Of a stretch of 64,000 nt of DNA, positions 1 to 8,990 are shown piece after piece. A program made the position numbers and the translations under genes. Source of the DNA: Apostichopus japonicus (Eukaryota; Echinodermata; Holothuroidea; Aspidochirotida; Stichopodidae); assembly GCF_037975245.1 (NCBI RefSeq), contig NC_092565.1, positions 22,649,499 through 22,713,498 on the forward strand, in the 5' to 3' direction. The notes below the pieces were generated by a model, which was not told the origin of the DNA, ran no database searches, and worked only from the letters and a program-made list of their open reading frames with translations. Within the stretch, counting starts at the first letter, position 1; every line of letters starts with the position of its first letter.

Positions 1-1227
1 ATCAATGATCTCTTTCCTATAACCTGAAGGAAACCGTTGGGTTTGTTTCTCCTATATTATTAGTTTTGACAGCGTTAATTTTCGACTTATTGATCAGGAA
101 TTAATTGACATTGATCGTCGAGTGTCCATCTAATGTAGATGACCTCGGATAAATGTGGGGGAGTTATTCAACACTAAAATTTCTATCAACTATCTAATCA
201 AATATCTAATCAAATCTAATCAAAATTTCTATCAAATTTCTATTACCTAAAGATGATTTTTGAGATTCCCTCACCTTTAAGAACATCTTCAATCTGATTC
301 TATCGACGTCAGTCCTTTAAAGACAGGCTTTTTTTTTTAACTCTAATGGGTGAAAATTGTACTTGTGTTTTTGATATTGGGTGTATACATATATATATTC
401 ATATCAGGTGTACGAATGTACCAAAGAAGACATTTCGTAAAAGCTTTTACGAAATCAAACAAAATGTTCTACCTAAAGGCTTTAGTTGTCAGAAAAGACG
501 TAAGAAGTTTTGCCATCGCTTTTTGCCTTACCTTCTCAAAATTCCTTTCAGTCTATAAGAGACAAAACTCGCCGCTCCAAAACTGTCACATGTAACTTAT
601 CTTCGTCATCCAAGCGTATTCTAGACGCGGTCGTTTCTGGGTTAACTATTACCACAACTAAATACCAATGCAGGCTTTCTCACGGCATGAAATTTTTAAT
701 CAAAATAAGAAGAAGTTTAAGATAATAGTAACCTGTTTATATTGAGGCAAAATTTCACTGTAGGGTAGCAAAGCGTTATACAAAAAAAGAGATTGTAAAG
801 ATGTAACTAATAATTTTAATCAAATGTGTATGGGGTCTATACCCTACCCGATCTCTCTTTTAGTATATATATATATATTTAAATGTAGGCTATACGTATA
901 CTTCATAGGGGTTCCCAGCTTGTTCGATAAAGTCCGAGTGGTTAGAAAGAGCCTTAAATAATAGAATAAAGTAAGACACAGACACTCACTGATGAATTCT
1001 ATGGGGTAATAAACTCTGTAACCACCAAAAGTACTGTCTGGGGTAGACGAACCTTCCAGTGTTTTAAAACGGTTTTTACTTTATATATTCTTCATACATT
1101 TCCATCTATACCATTATAGCTGGAAGACCTGTGCGGGACAATATGTTACTATATGCTATAATATAATATCAAAATAAAATAAAACTGTTAGCAAACTGCT
1201 TATCCACTAGAGAGCCTGTGTAATAGA
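1..1227. other. Intergenic, no gene seen
   Basis: AT-rich sequence with only short chance reading frames. It contains a short (AT) run near 861-880 and poly-T near 331-339. No exon, RNA gene or transposon end was recognised before the Penelope-like element begins. Confidence 0.6.
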
Positions 1228-1771
1228 ATGTGTAAAAGTAAGTTGGCCTGACGTTTCGATCCTAGCAGGATCTTCTTCAGAGGCTAAATGACAAGTTACA
1301 GTAACAGAGGGGACAAAAACACGCACAGAATACAGACAGGTTAAAGAGCACGGTGAACACAATGAGATGGATGAAAGGGGATTATAAGTAGAAAGCAACA
1401 GGAGAAGAGGAGAGGAAGGAGATAAACTGTGGAGGGACAAAGAGAGGATTAAAGGCACAGGGTAAGGAATAAACTGGAGAGGGACAAAGACAGAAAGGTG
1501 TGAAGAAAAATGGAGGGGAAGAGAGCTGTGAGAGGAAGAGTGAAAGGGGGGGGGGGGAGGGAGAAAGGGGAGAAGGAGTAGGGAACAGAGGAAAGTTAGT
1601 CATGTCCTTCCTGAATGTTCAGCCCATGAGGTTGAATGGTACGAAGGCGTTGCATCCAGAGCCTCTCTCTGCTGATACGTACTAGGTCAGGACGGCTACC
1701 TAAGGATTCAATCCCCTGTAGGGACATGTCGTTAATGCATAGGAAGGAGCCATCCTGGTTCCCATGGCTGT
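1228..1771 (-). mobile_element. Inverted, internally deleted arm of a Penelope-like element
   Basis: Read on the minus strand, this segment matches the 3' part of the PLE that lies on the plus strand. A fragment of the RT motif MGTRMAPSYA (about 1771-1736) jumps directly to the last codons of the ORF (NDMSLQGIES onward, about 1734-1605). The pyrimidine-rich 3' untranslated region and a hammerhead ribozyme follow. About 1 kb of coding sequence is therefore missing between the RT and the C-terminus. The arm is head-to-head with the plus-strand copy starting near 1775, so the whole is an inverted repeat with a short central spacer. Inverted and 5'-truncated arrangements are common for Penelope elements. 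The left end is set by the last base shared with the right end, beside the motif ATGTGTAAAAG. Confidence 0.85.
1246..1284 (-). ncRNA. Hammerhead ribozyme of the Penelope-like element (left, inverted copy)
   Basis: On the minus strand the order is: stem I half GCCT, core CTGAAGA, stem II GATCC/GGATC with a short loop, core GAAA, a minimal stem III (C-G), cleavage triplet GTC, and stem I half AGGC. Stem I is perfectly complementary and both conserved core boxes are intact. Hammerheads with very short stem III are a known hallmark of Penelope-like elements and are thought to act best as dimers. This copy is identical in its core to the one at 8435-8473. Self-cleavage is inferred from the fold only. 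Confidence 0.85.
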
Positions 1772-1823
1772 CCCGTGTCTTTGAAGGTAATGGGAACCAG
1801 GATGGCTCCTTCCTATGCATGCC
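1736..1823. repeat. Short inverted repeat at the centre of the PLE inversion
   Basis: About 31 bp at 1736-1767 is the reverse complement of 1793-1823. Both arms encode the RT segment MGTRMAPSYA, in opposite directions, with about 25 bp between them. This marks the point where the inverted arm and the direct arm of the Penelope-like element meet, and could form a hairpin. Confidence 0.85.
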
Positions 1824-2989
1824 TGTTTATGTCTAGCCTTGAAGAACGCATGCTCAGTACGGCTCCCTGCCGTCCCCTTATCTGGTGGCGCTACATTGAT
1901 GACATCTTCTTCATTTGGACCAGTGATGAGGATAGCCTGCTCACCTTCATCAATCACATCAATTCTTTCCACAGCACCATCAAATTCACCTCTGATTACT
2001 CTCACCAACAGGTTAACTTTCTCGATGTGACTGTTCGCAAGGAACACGGTTCTCTCTCTACAGACTTATACACCAAGCCCACAGACACACACCAGTATCT
2101 CCATTCTTCAAGCTGCCATCCCCGTCACTGCAAGTCTGGAATTGCCTACAGTCAAGCACTTCGTCTTCGTCGCATTTGCTCTAACAATTCCTCTTTCATT
2201 CGCCATACAGATGCTTTGGAAAAACACCTTATTGCCAGGGGCCATAGTGCCAGAAGGGTGCGTGAAGCCATTCAGAGAGTCCGCTCCTTTTCCAGATCAT
2301 CTACTTTGGCAGTGAAGGACAAAAAGGGACGAGTTTGCGACAACAAGCTGCCCCTCGTTGTTACTTTCCACCCAAATCTTCCTCCCCTTCAGAAAATCAC
2401 CTCTAACAACCACAACATTCTCCTCACTTCAGATAGACTCCAACGAGCCGTCCCTGAAAAACCCATCATCGCCTACAGACGACCACGCAACCTACGAGAC
2501 CTTCTTGTACGTGCTGCTGTTCCACCTCTAACTTCTAACCCCACACCCATTCAGCATGGTACCTTCAAATGTGATCGTACTTCGAGATGCATCGTCTGCA
2601 GCCACCACATTGTTGAATCCAATTCCATCACCAGCCACAGCATGCAACTCACACACAAGACTAAGGGTCACATCACTTGCACTACCACCAATGTCATCTA
2701 TCTGATCTCTTGTAGAGTTTGCGGCATCCAGTATGTTGGCGAAACCAAAACCACCCTCAAGAAGCGATTCTATGGTCACAGATCCACAGTCAACACCATG
2801 AAGACTGAGACCCCAGTTGGAGAACATTTTAACCTTCCCAACCATACCATTAACGACATGTCCCTACAGGGGATTGAATCCTTAGGTAGCCGTCCTGACC
2901 TAGTACGTATCAGCAGAGAGAGGCTCTGGATGCAACGCCTTCGTACCATTCAACCTCATGGGCTGAACATTCAGGAAGGACATGACTAA
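1775..2989 (+). pseudogene. Penelope-like retroelement RT / GIY-YIG endonuclease, 5'-truncated
   Basis: This open frame encodes the C-terminal half of a Penelope-like element polyprotein. Near the start it has the RT motif MGTRMAPSYA and then the catalytic YIDD box (residues 40-43, within RYIDDIFF). A thumb-like stretch follows, with the motif HSSSCHPRHCK. After a linker comes a Cys-rich motif (CDRTSRCIVC, about residue 269) and a GIY-YIG endonuclease of the Penelope type, with VIYLISC at about 307-313, IQYVGET at about 318-324, the RFYGHR arginine region, and NLPNH downstream. The frame ends at TAA 2987-2989. Full Penelope ORFs are roughly twice this length, so the N-terminal half and the first RT motifs are missing. 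The first few residues belong to the inversion junction. The remaining frame has no stop or frameshift, which suggests a fairly recent insertion. It is a dead copy because RT motifs are absent. Confidence 0.9.
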
Positions 2990-3006
2990 CTTTCCTCTGT
3001 TCCCTA

Positions 3007-3420
3007 CACACTTAAAAATAATTGCTCAACATGGGGTAAAATGGACCACCTCTATGGTGTAAAAAGGGAACATGGTCAACAGATGTGTAAACTTTACACA
3101 TTAATGCTTTGGCAAAGTTTTACCTTACTGTGGGGTAATATTTTACCACACAATGTGTAAATTATTTTACCAACTGAGCATTGTGTAAAATTTGCACAAC
3201 AATGACCATGTTCCCTTTTGTACCCCATTTTGTGTAAATTTTACCCATGTCAAGCAGGGCACTGGTTTTACCCCACAGTTGTGTAGTTTTTTTGCAAAAT
3301 AGTTGTGTAATATTAGCACACCTTTCGGGGTTCCTTTTTTTTTTTACACAACAGTTGTGTAATATAAGCACACCTTTTGGGGTTACTTTTACACACACAC
3401 TTGTGTAAATAATATAATTT
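3007..3420. repeat. Left terminal region of the nested insertion: GTGTAA/TTACAC sub-repeats
   Basis: Dense short inverted and direct copies of TGTGTAAA and TTTACACA run through this stretch. They include two neighbouring copies of a roughly 60-bp unit (about 3297-3345 and 3350-3400) with the shared motif GTTGTGTAATAT and then GCACACCTTT. A matching motif-rich stretch occupies the other end of the element, so these are sub-terminal repeats of the kind transposases bind. Their function is inferred. Confidence 0.65.
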
Positions 3421-4201
3421 TATATATACTGTAAATGTTTCAAAATCGTGTCAAAAACATATACCTTTGAACAATTTGATATAACTTCCATACTTGCATA
3501 TGCTTGCGTGTTAAGTAAGGTTGCAATAATTTTAAGACTTTAGATTATATGAACAAACATGGGAACAAACATTGGCTCTATGGCAAGGAAGCCTATGATC
3601 TCAGTGCAAGAAAATAAAACACTTGTAACATCAAAATGAACTGATAAAATTTATTAAGAATTCTGTAAATAACTTTCAGCTTATCAGGAAAAATGAATTT
3701 TCTCTCTTGCATAAAACAGAACATGAAAATCATAGAAGTGAATACCATTACAGTATTAGCAGCAATGCAGCCACATATATAGGTTAATAATATTGTTCAT
3801 AGTAGGCTAAAATATTTTTGTAGGGGAGCCATTGCATAATGAAATGTACTTTTCTTATTCTTAATTGTTTTTCTAATCAGGTTGGTGTGTGTGGGGGGGG
3901 GCTTTTTTTGACACCACTTGCTATGGGCTTGCATAATATCAACCCAAGTTTAGGTGAAAGACGAGTTAAGCTACATATCAAACAGGTGAAACATACACAT
4001 GACTTTTAAATCCCTGTGATATTTTATTCCTGGGGTATTTCCTGGATATCAATCTCACATAGCAATTATATAGCCAACAAAATCTACATTTTTTTAATTT
4101 GTTTGTGCCTAATGTTGACCTCATCAACGAGTTATTCAGAAAGTTTTCCAACATTCGGGCAGTATTATTTAGAATTAATGTAAAGTGTATCATTACTATG
4201 T

Positions 4202-4690
4202 GTTGGATAACCATGCTAGATGCTTAAAACCCTATGAAACTCAACTTTACTAAGCTGTCATATTTCTCAAAATTCTAACATATTTACATCGACAAATGTT
4301 ACAATGTATCATATAGTTGAGGTACTAAAACAGAACTTTGAAGAAACTTAACCATCCCTTATATGCTTTCACAGTTGTTGAATAAACCATACTGGAGACC
4401 TCAAGTCCTTTAAAATCAACTATAAGCTGTGATATTTCACAAAAAATCTAACATATAATAGAAAGAACTCAAAACAAGTTTGAAAACACCAGAAAAATAT
4501 CTATATGGAATGAAAGTAAAATCATCACTTATCTGTTATCACAGTTGTTCAATAAAACATGCTGGAGAACAAAAGCCCTGCAAAATTACCTATACGCAGT
4601 GATCACGTATAATGGAAAGAACACAACACAACTTTGAAAACAACAGAAAATATCTATATAGGAACAGACTCAAATCATCACTTATATGTT
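4202..4690. repeat. Three divergent tandem units of about 170 bp
   Basis: Related blocks start near 4202, 4376 and 4546, each opening with a version of GTTGAATAAACCATGCTGGA. They continue with a shared CTGTGATATTTCACAAAA-like stretch, a GAAAGAAC/ACAAC stretch and AATATCTATAT. The units differ at many positions. They lie inside the nested insertion, just downstream of the decayed SAM-gene exon, and have no coding potential. Confidence 0.65.
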
Positions 4691-4710
4691 AAAATGTAAA
4701 GTTTTACATA

Positions 4711-4850
4711 CCCTTGCAACCTGAAGTTAATAGCAGCTAGAGGTCTAACATCTGTTTAGCTTTACATAACACAGGCCAATGGATACAAAGAGCGGGCCCA
4801 CTTCCAGTGCCTTCTCCTCAATGATGACGAAGAGCTACTGGAGCGGATTA
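4711..4850 (-). pseudogene. Decayed duplicate of the SAM-gene third exon
   Basis: The minus strand aligns along its length with the exon at 5001-5209. It shares CTCTTCGTCATCATTGAG (LFVIIE), then GAGAAGGCACTGGAAGTGG (EKALEV), then TTAGACCTCT, and a GTATG donor-like end at about 4710. Indels and stops break the frame after the EKALEV segment. It is a tandem exon duplication that has degenerated, and it lies about 150 bp downstream of the intact-looking copy in gene order. Confidence 0.7.
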
Positions 4851-5000
4851 CTTGTTAACAATGACGAAAATAATGCCATGTTGCTGACAGTGGTCTTACA
4901 TAATTGATTTGAAATGATAGTATGCCCTGAATGCCCTGATAGACCCTGGTTCATTCGGTACTTTAATAGCATAAATGAGAGTGTCTAAAGCAGTTCATAC

Positions 5001-5209
5001 CCCCATAGCCTGAGGTGGATAGCAGAGGTCTAAAATCTGGTAAGCCTTGTAGCAGAGGTCAATTGCTGCAATAAGTGTGTCTACCACCATTGCCTTTCGC
5101 TCAATGATGACGAAGAGCTGCTGTGGCTGGCAGTAGTTGCCTCCCAAGATCAAAACGAATGGCTGTGTACGTCCATCAAATTGAGTCAAGTATTGCGCTA
5201 AGTTTACAC
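5001..5209 (-). CDS. SAM-domain gene exon 3 (C-terminal conserved domain), inside the insertion
   Basis: The minus-strand frame reads GVNLAQYLTQFDGRTQPFV, then LILGG, QQLFVIIERKAM, TLIAAIDLCYKAYQILDL and CYPPQAMG. Proteins resembling vertebrate SAMD3 and many uncharacterised invertebrate SAM proteins carry a similar C-terminal pattern (FVVI...LVAAVDVCFKAFYVLDLQYP). This is recalled family knowledge, not a search result. The acceptor is a TTTTCAG tract. The first AG (exon from 5213) shifts the frame relative to exon 2, whereas the AG four bases on (exon from 5209) keeps it, so either that site is used or internal exons are missing. The donor is GGGG|GTATGA at 5001/5000. No following exon was found, so the gene is incomplete. 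Confidence 0.65.
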
Positions 5210-6370
5210 CTTCCTGAAAAGACAAGTTATTATATAAAATTTATATATATTGACCACAATCTGGGAAATATGTATAGGTAACCTTCCAGTTGTGTAGTTT
5301 TAAGCATATCTGACCAATGCTAGAAAAAAAGAAACAGGTTTCTTCAGGGGGAACTTCTACAACACACAGGTCATACTTGTCTCGACACCAAAAGGATTTG
5401 AAATATTATTTAATATCTTCTTTTCCAGTCCTATGAAGATTCCTGGTATAATAAATTATCAAAGTCTAGAGGTACCATGGAAATGATATGTTAGTTCTGG
5501 CCAAATTAAGGGCAACTTATTTTGGTAGTATATTGCAGTAACATAGCCAGGTTCTGACAATGGGCGAGTTATGTGGGGTATAGAGTCAAAGGGGCACTGA
5601 AACAGGAAGTTTCCTTTAAAAGAGGGTATCCCCATGCAACCCTCACTCATGGTTACTACTAGTTCATTTTTGTTATGGTATTTCCTTTTGAGGAAGAGGC
5701 ATATTCCGCACCCACCCCATTTGACAACCATGCAGGTTCTCCAGGGTTAACAGTTTATTTAATTGTATTTAGTGGAACTGATTACTATGAGCATAAATGC
5801 AGTATTTCAGGGCATTTATACTGTAGTACAGTAATACCTTTGATGATTGCCTGTGGCATCAGAACCATTACTTGAGTAATATTGCAACATTTACATATTG
5901 ACCTCAATCTGTGACAACATCAATGCTATGTACACCAAAAACAATTGATTACAAGTTACTACGGGCTATTTACTAGCATGGTAATGATATATCATGCCAT
6001 CTTCTGAAATGAGGCCCACCACTCAGAATTATGTCACAATAACATTGACAAACATGATAACCACAAAGATCATACAAAGTTTGGATATAATGTGACCTTT
6101 GGGTGCAGAATCATTGTTATTGGAATATTTTGACCTCTGACCCAATACTTTAACTGATATTTACGATGAGATCGATGAACACCATACACAATAAGATCTT
6201 TAAGTAACAAAGGGCGATCACCCATTGTTGAGTTATCACGTAACAAAGCCAAGCATCACACACTCACTCACGCATACGCAGTACACGTACATATGCACAT
6301 GGACCTGAACACATATACTATTCCGTGTGCAGCAAGGCATCGAACCTGTGTTGAACAATGATATTATTAC

Positions 6371-6499
6371 CTTCTGAAAGAGAGTTGCACCTTAGGTTGT
6401 AGTGATGTTTAAACTTTAAACGAAGACCGAGTTTGGGGATTATCTGTGTTATGCTCTCGTCATCCAGTAACTCAAATACTTCATCATCAATCCTGTGAG
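6371..6499 (-). CDS. SAM-domain gene exon 2 (second half of the SAM domain)
   Basis: The minus-strand exon is bounded by acceptor TTTCCACAG|CT and donor GAAG|GTAATA. Joined in phase 1 to exon 1 it encodes AHRIDDEVFELLDDESITQ, then IIPKLGLRLKFKHHYNLR. This is the C-terminal half of a sterile alpha motif: the IDDEVFELLDDE helix pair and the IPKLGLRLKF end helix are typical of SAMD3-like proteins. The splice between exon 1 and exon 2 keeps both the reading frame and the SAM fold, which is good evidence that this was a real spliced gene. Exon length is 129 bp, phase 1 to phase 1. Confidence 0.75.
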
Positions 6500-7764
6500 C
6501 TGTGGAAATTAGAGGGAAAATATTTTCCATATAACACTGTTACAAAGCTTAATAACAGTAATGACAAAGGACATGTTGCATATTAGGAAATTGCTTCCGT
6601 AAAATGAACATTCATGGATATTGCAATCATCACATATTATTCTAGACATAAAAAACAACCAGAGAATGTAAACATTTTATTGTGAAATAAAAAAAAATGC
6701 AGAGATATTAATGTGCTTACTGCTTAGCCCACTCATTAACATAACTTATTTTCTTCAGGTAAAAGTCAACTGCGTTCAAAGGTTAAACACTAACATCATT
6801 TTTTTATTAAGCCACCATGGACCAAGGTCTTAGTTGGAATGTAGGCTTCTTGTAGGCCAACTTCATGTGACACACCCACATATCAAATATCAGATCTGTC
6901 CAAGCTTCCCTTCTTGAGATATCAGGTTTAGTAGTTTTCACAATTTAACCTCTGATGACCCCAAATGACCATTGACCTCCCCAAAAATCAGTGCGCTTCT
7001 TGTCCCTAATGTGGTCACGTACACACCAAACATGAGAAGTCCAAAATTCCCTTCTTGAAATACTGTGTTTACAAGCTTGGCAGCACAAACACACACATAC
7101 GCCATTATGATTGCAAAGCGTACTATTTTCATCACAACTAACAAAGCTTGTTTTACCATTTGGCCCTAACATATGAGAGCCAGGGTCTTGGTTGACTACT
7201 GCAGGATCATAGTGAGGCTTATTTTAATGGATATGCTAGTCATAATGGGTCATTGCCTGGCCTTAAACCTAATATTCAACTGGTAATGTTAGCCTAGGCT
7301 GTATCGCTTGCCTATTTGTAGTGTTGGTTAAGGAGACCTATCAGTATATAAATGTAGAATTGGCTTGGGCCTTAAACATAAGCCAAAGCTAGGATGGTTC
7401 AACGTTGGCCAACGTTATACGTAACCTAAGTTACTCTCATACGTGAGTAATATCTTTAGTACGAACAAGATGGTTATGTGCACTACCTAGTCTCTATGGG
7501 CATGAAAAGAGAATCTAGAGAGGAACGAAAGGCTATATATGTATGCTTGGCGCTTACTATTAGAAATAGCTTAACCTAACGTTCGACCTTGCACTAACAT
7601 TTAGTCGTAACGTTAAACAAGAGTGAGGCCTAGGCGACGAGTATATGCCGTTTAAAACAGTTTTCGTTCAGTATTCAACGGTGAAATTGTAGTTCAAGAC
7701 TTATTGAAATATTATTCTTTCCGCATAAAAGGTTAGTACTGATGCCCGAAATACACCATCCTAC

Positions 7765-7846
7765 CTTCTAATTGTGGCTTCAGTTCCGCTAGGCCGATGT
7801 TTTCCAGAAATTGTGAAACGACCATCGAACTTTTAGTGGCTTCCAT
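7765..7846 (-). CDS. SAM-domain gene exon 1 with start codon
   Basis: The minus-strand ATG at 7846-7844 opens MEATKSSMVVSQFLENIGLA, then ELKPQLE, ending in donor GAAG|GTAGGA at 7765/7764. The QFLENIGLAELKPQLE stretch is the N-terminal half of a sterile alpha motif and continues in frame into exon 2 (6499-6371). SAM domains mediate protein-protein or RNA contacts; no catalytic function is implied. Upstream of the ATG, in gene orientation, lie about 290 bp up to the right end of the nested insertion, so the promoter would come from within the element or from the PLE. Codons show no stops or frameshifts. Confidence 0.7.
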
Positions 7847-7904
7847 GTTGTCGTTCTGCAAGCAGCGACGCGGTATGAAAGCGTGTTTACACATCAAAGT
7901 TGTA

Positions 7905-8135
7905 ACATAAATGTATTTTACCCAGTGCAGTGCAACAAATTACACCGGTATTTTGTTTTACCGGTAGAAAGGGGCAAACTGGTCCTTTTTTTTACACAAT
8001 ACGCATTTGTAAATCATTACACCTGTGTCTGTGTCGCATGATATACATGTTTTACTCAGCGTTGTGTAAAAATTGCACAACTCTTTACCCCTCACTTTTA
8101 TACCCCGTTAACTTTTACACATTGTTTTTACTGTG
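7905..8135. repeat. Right terminal region of the nested insertion
   Basis: This stretch contains many TTTTACACA/GTGTAAA motifs like those at 3007-3420, plus an ACCGGTATTTTGTTTTACCGGT inverted pair near 7944-7966. It ends in TTTTTACTGTG next to the TA shared with the left junction. Together with the left end it defines the element boundaries. Confidence 0.6.
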
Positions 8136-8491
8136 TACTCCTTCTCCCCTTTCTCCCTCCCCCCCCCCCCCCCTTTCACTCTTCCTCTCACAGCTCTCTT
8201 CCCCTCCATTTTTCTTCACACCTTTCTGTCTTTGTCCCTCTCCAGTTTATTCCTTACCCTGTGCCTTTAATCCTCTCTTTGTCCCTCCACAGTTTATCTC
8301 CTTCCTCTCCTCTTCTCCTGTTGCTTTCTACTTATAATCCCCTTTCATCCATCTCATTGTGTTCACCGTGCTCTTTAACCTGTCTGTATTCTGTGCGTGT
8401 TTTTGTCCCCTCTGTTACTGTAACTTGTCATTTAGCCTCTGAAGAAGATCCTGCTAGGATCGAAACGTCAGGCCAACTTACTTTTACACAT
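8136..8491 (+). mobile_element. 3' region of the Penelope-like element, displaced by the nested insertion
   Basis: This is a pyrimidine-rich 3' untranslated/LTR-like segment that directly continues the PLE arm ending at 3006. It matches the reverse complement of 1228-1590 nearly base for base, including the poly-C run near 8157-8172, CCTTTCTGTCTTTGTCCC, and the hammerhead. It ends at CTTTTACACAT, after which the two flanks differ. Apparent reading frames here (7930-8337 and 8261-8500) are low-complexity shadows. Confidence 0.85.
8435..8473 (+). ncRNA. Hammerhead ribozyme of the Penelope-like element (right copy)
   Basis: The order is stem I GCCT, core CTGAAGA, stem II GATCC/GGATC, core GAAA, minimal stem III, GTC cleavage triplet (8467-8469), and closing stem I AGGC. 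It matches the hammerhead family found in Penelope-like elements and is identical to the inverted copy at 1246-1284. Cleavage would fall after C8469, 22 bases before the element's 3' boundary. Confidence 0.85.
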
Positions 8492-8705
8492 ATAATATAA
8501 TATGTAGGATTTCATTTTCATTTTATAGCAGTTATGTCTAGCATACTCATATTTTCCCACCAGTAATATTTATGTAATATATTCGTGCAATTTAACGTAC
8601 AAACACACTGAATTATTCCCATTACTCCCAAAATATGCAATTAGCTGATAAGTATTGAACATTTAATGATACTAACACATTTGTTTAGAACATACTACAT
8701 GCATA

Positions 8706-8729
8706 CATATATATATATATATATAAATT

Positions 8730-8816
<87 letters not shown>
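8706..8816. repeat. (AT)n microsatellite
   Basis: An almost uninterrupted AT dinucleotide tract of about 110 bp, directly abutting the interspersed repeat copy that starts at 8821. Confidence 0.95.
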
Positions 8817-8819
<3 letters not shown>

Positions 8820-8820
8820 A

Positions 8821-8990
8821 GTCTTTAATTTCAGTCGTTTATAATTTGATATCTTCCCATAGTCTTACATATAGACCTAGTTACCTTTATAATGATAGTC
8901 TTCATATACTTGTCAATGCAAAGGTCGCTTACAGTTTATATACCTAACAATTCTAACTCATGTGACTATAAGGTTTTTGATGAATGCAGG
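8821..8990 (+). repeat. AT-linked interspersed repeat, copy 1
   Basis: It starts with GTCTTTAATTTCAGTCGT and continues through ACATATAGACCTAGTTAC, AATGATAGTCTTCATATAC, GCAAAGGTCGCTTACAGTTT and TAACTCATGTGA. The same order of blocks recurs in reverse orientation at about 39735-39905, and the first half recurs as the 100-bp tandem units at 11151-11640. No coding capacity. It may be a non-autonomous transposon; the class is unproven. Confidence 0.75.

Larger units (their letters stand above)
3007..8135. mobile_element. 5.1-kb insertion nested in the Penelope-like element, carrying SAM-domain gene exons
   Basis: The uninterrupted PLE sequence is preserved in the inverted arm (GTTCCCTACTCCTTC on the minus strand near 1572-1590). 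In the direct arm it is broken between CCCTA (3002-3006) and CTCCTTC (8138 on). The insert begins CACACTTAAAAATAAT, and its other end read in reverse begins CACAGTAAAAACAAT, giving imperfect terminal inverted repeats of about 15-17 bp. TA appears on both sides (3005-3006 and 8136-8137) but once in the empty site, so a TA target duplication fits best; a 3-bp TAC duplication cannot be excluded. Both termini are crowded with GTGTAA/TTTACAC motifs. No transposase was seen, so the element would be non-autonomous. Its minus strand carries promoter-proximal and later exons of a SAM-domain gene, listed separately. The superfamily is unknown. Confidence 0.75.

Noticed and set aside
2528-2845. 105-codon minus-strand frame
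   Set aside because: Shadow of the Penelope RT/endonuclease frame on the plus strand.
3007-8135. Reading the insertion TSD as TAC with ends ACAC and CACA
   Set aside because: Possible, but a TA duplication makes both ends start with CACA and aligns the terminal repeats better. Kept as the less favoured alternative.
7930-8500. Coding frames with Ser/Pro/Leu-rich proteins
   Set aside because: They lie in the pyrimidine-rich 3' region of the Penelope element and are mirrored by minus-strand frames in the inverted arm at 1207-1603.
8666-8947. Frame with (IY)n
   Set aside because: Translation of an AT dinucleotide tract; likewise the frames at 16785-17063 and 39201-39444.
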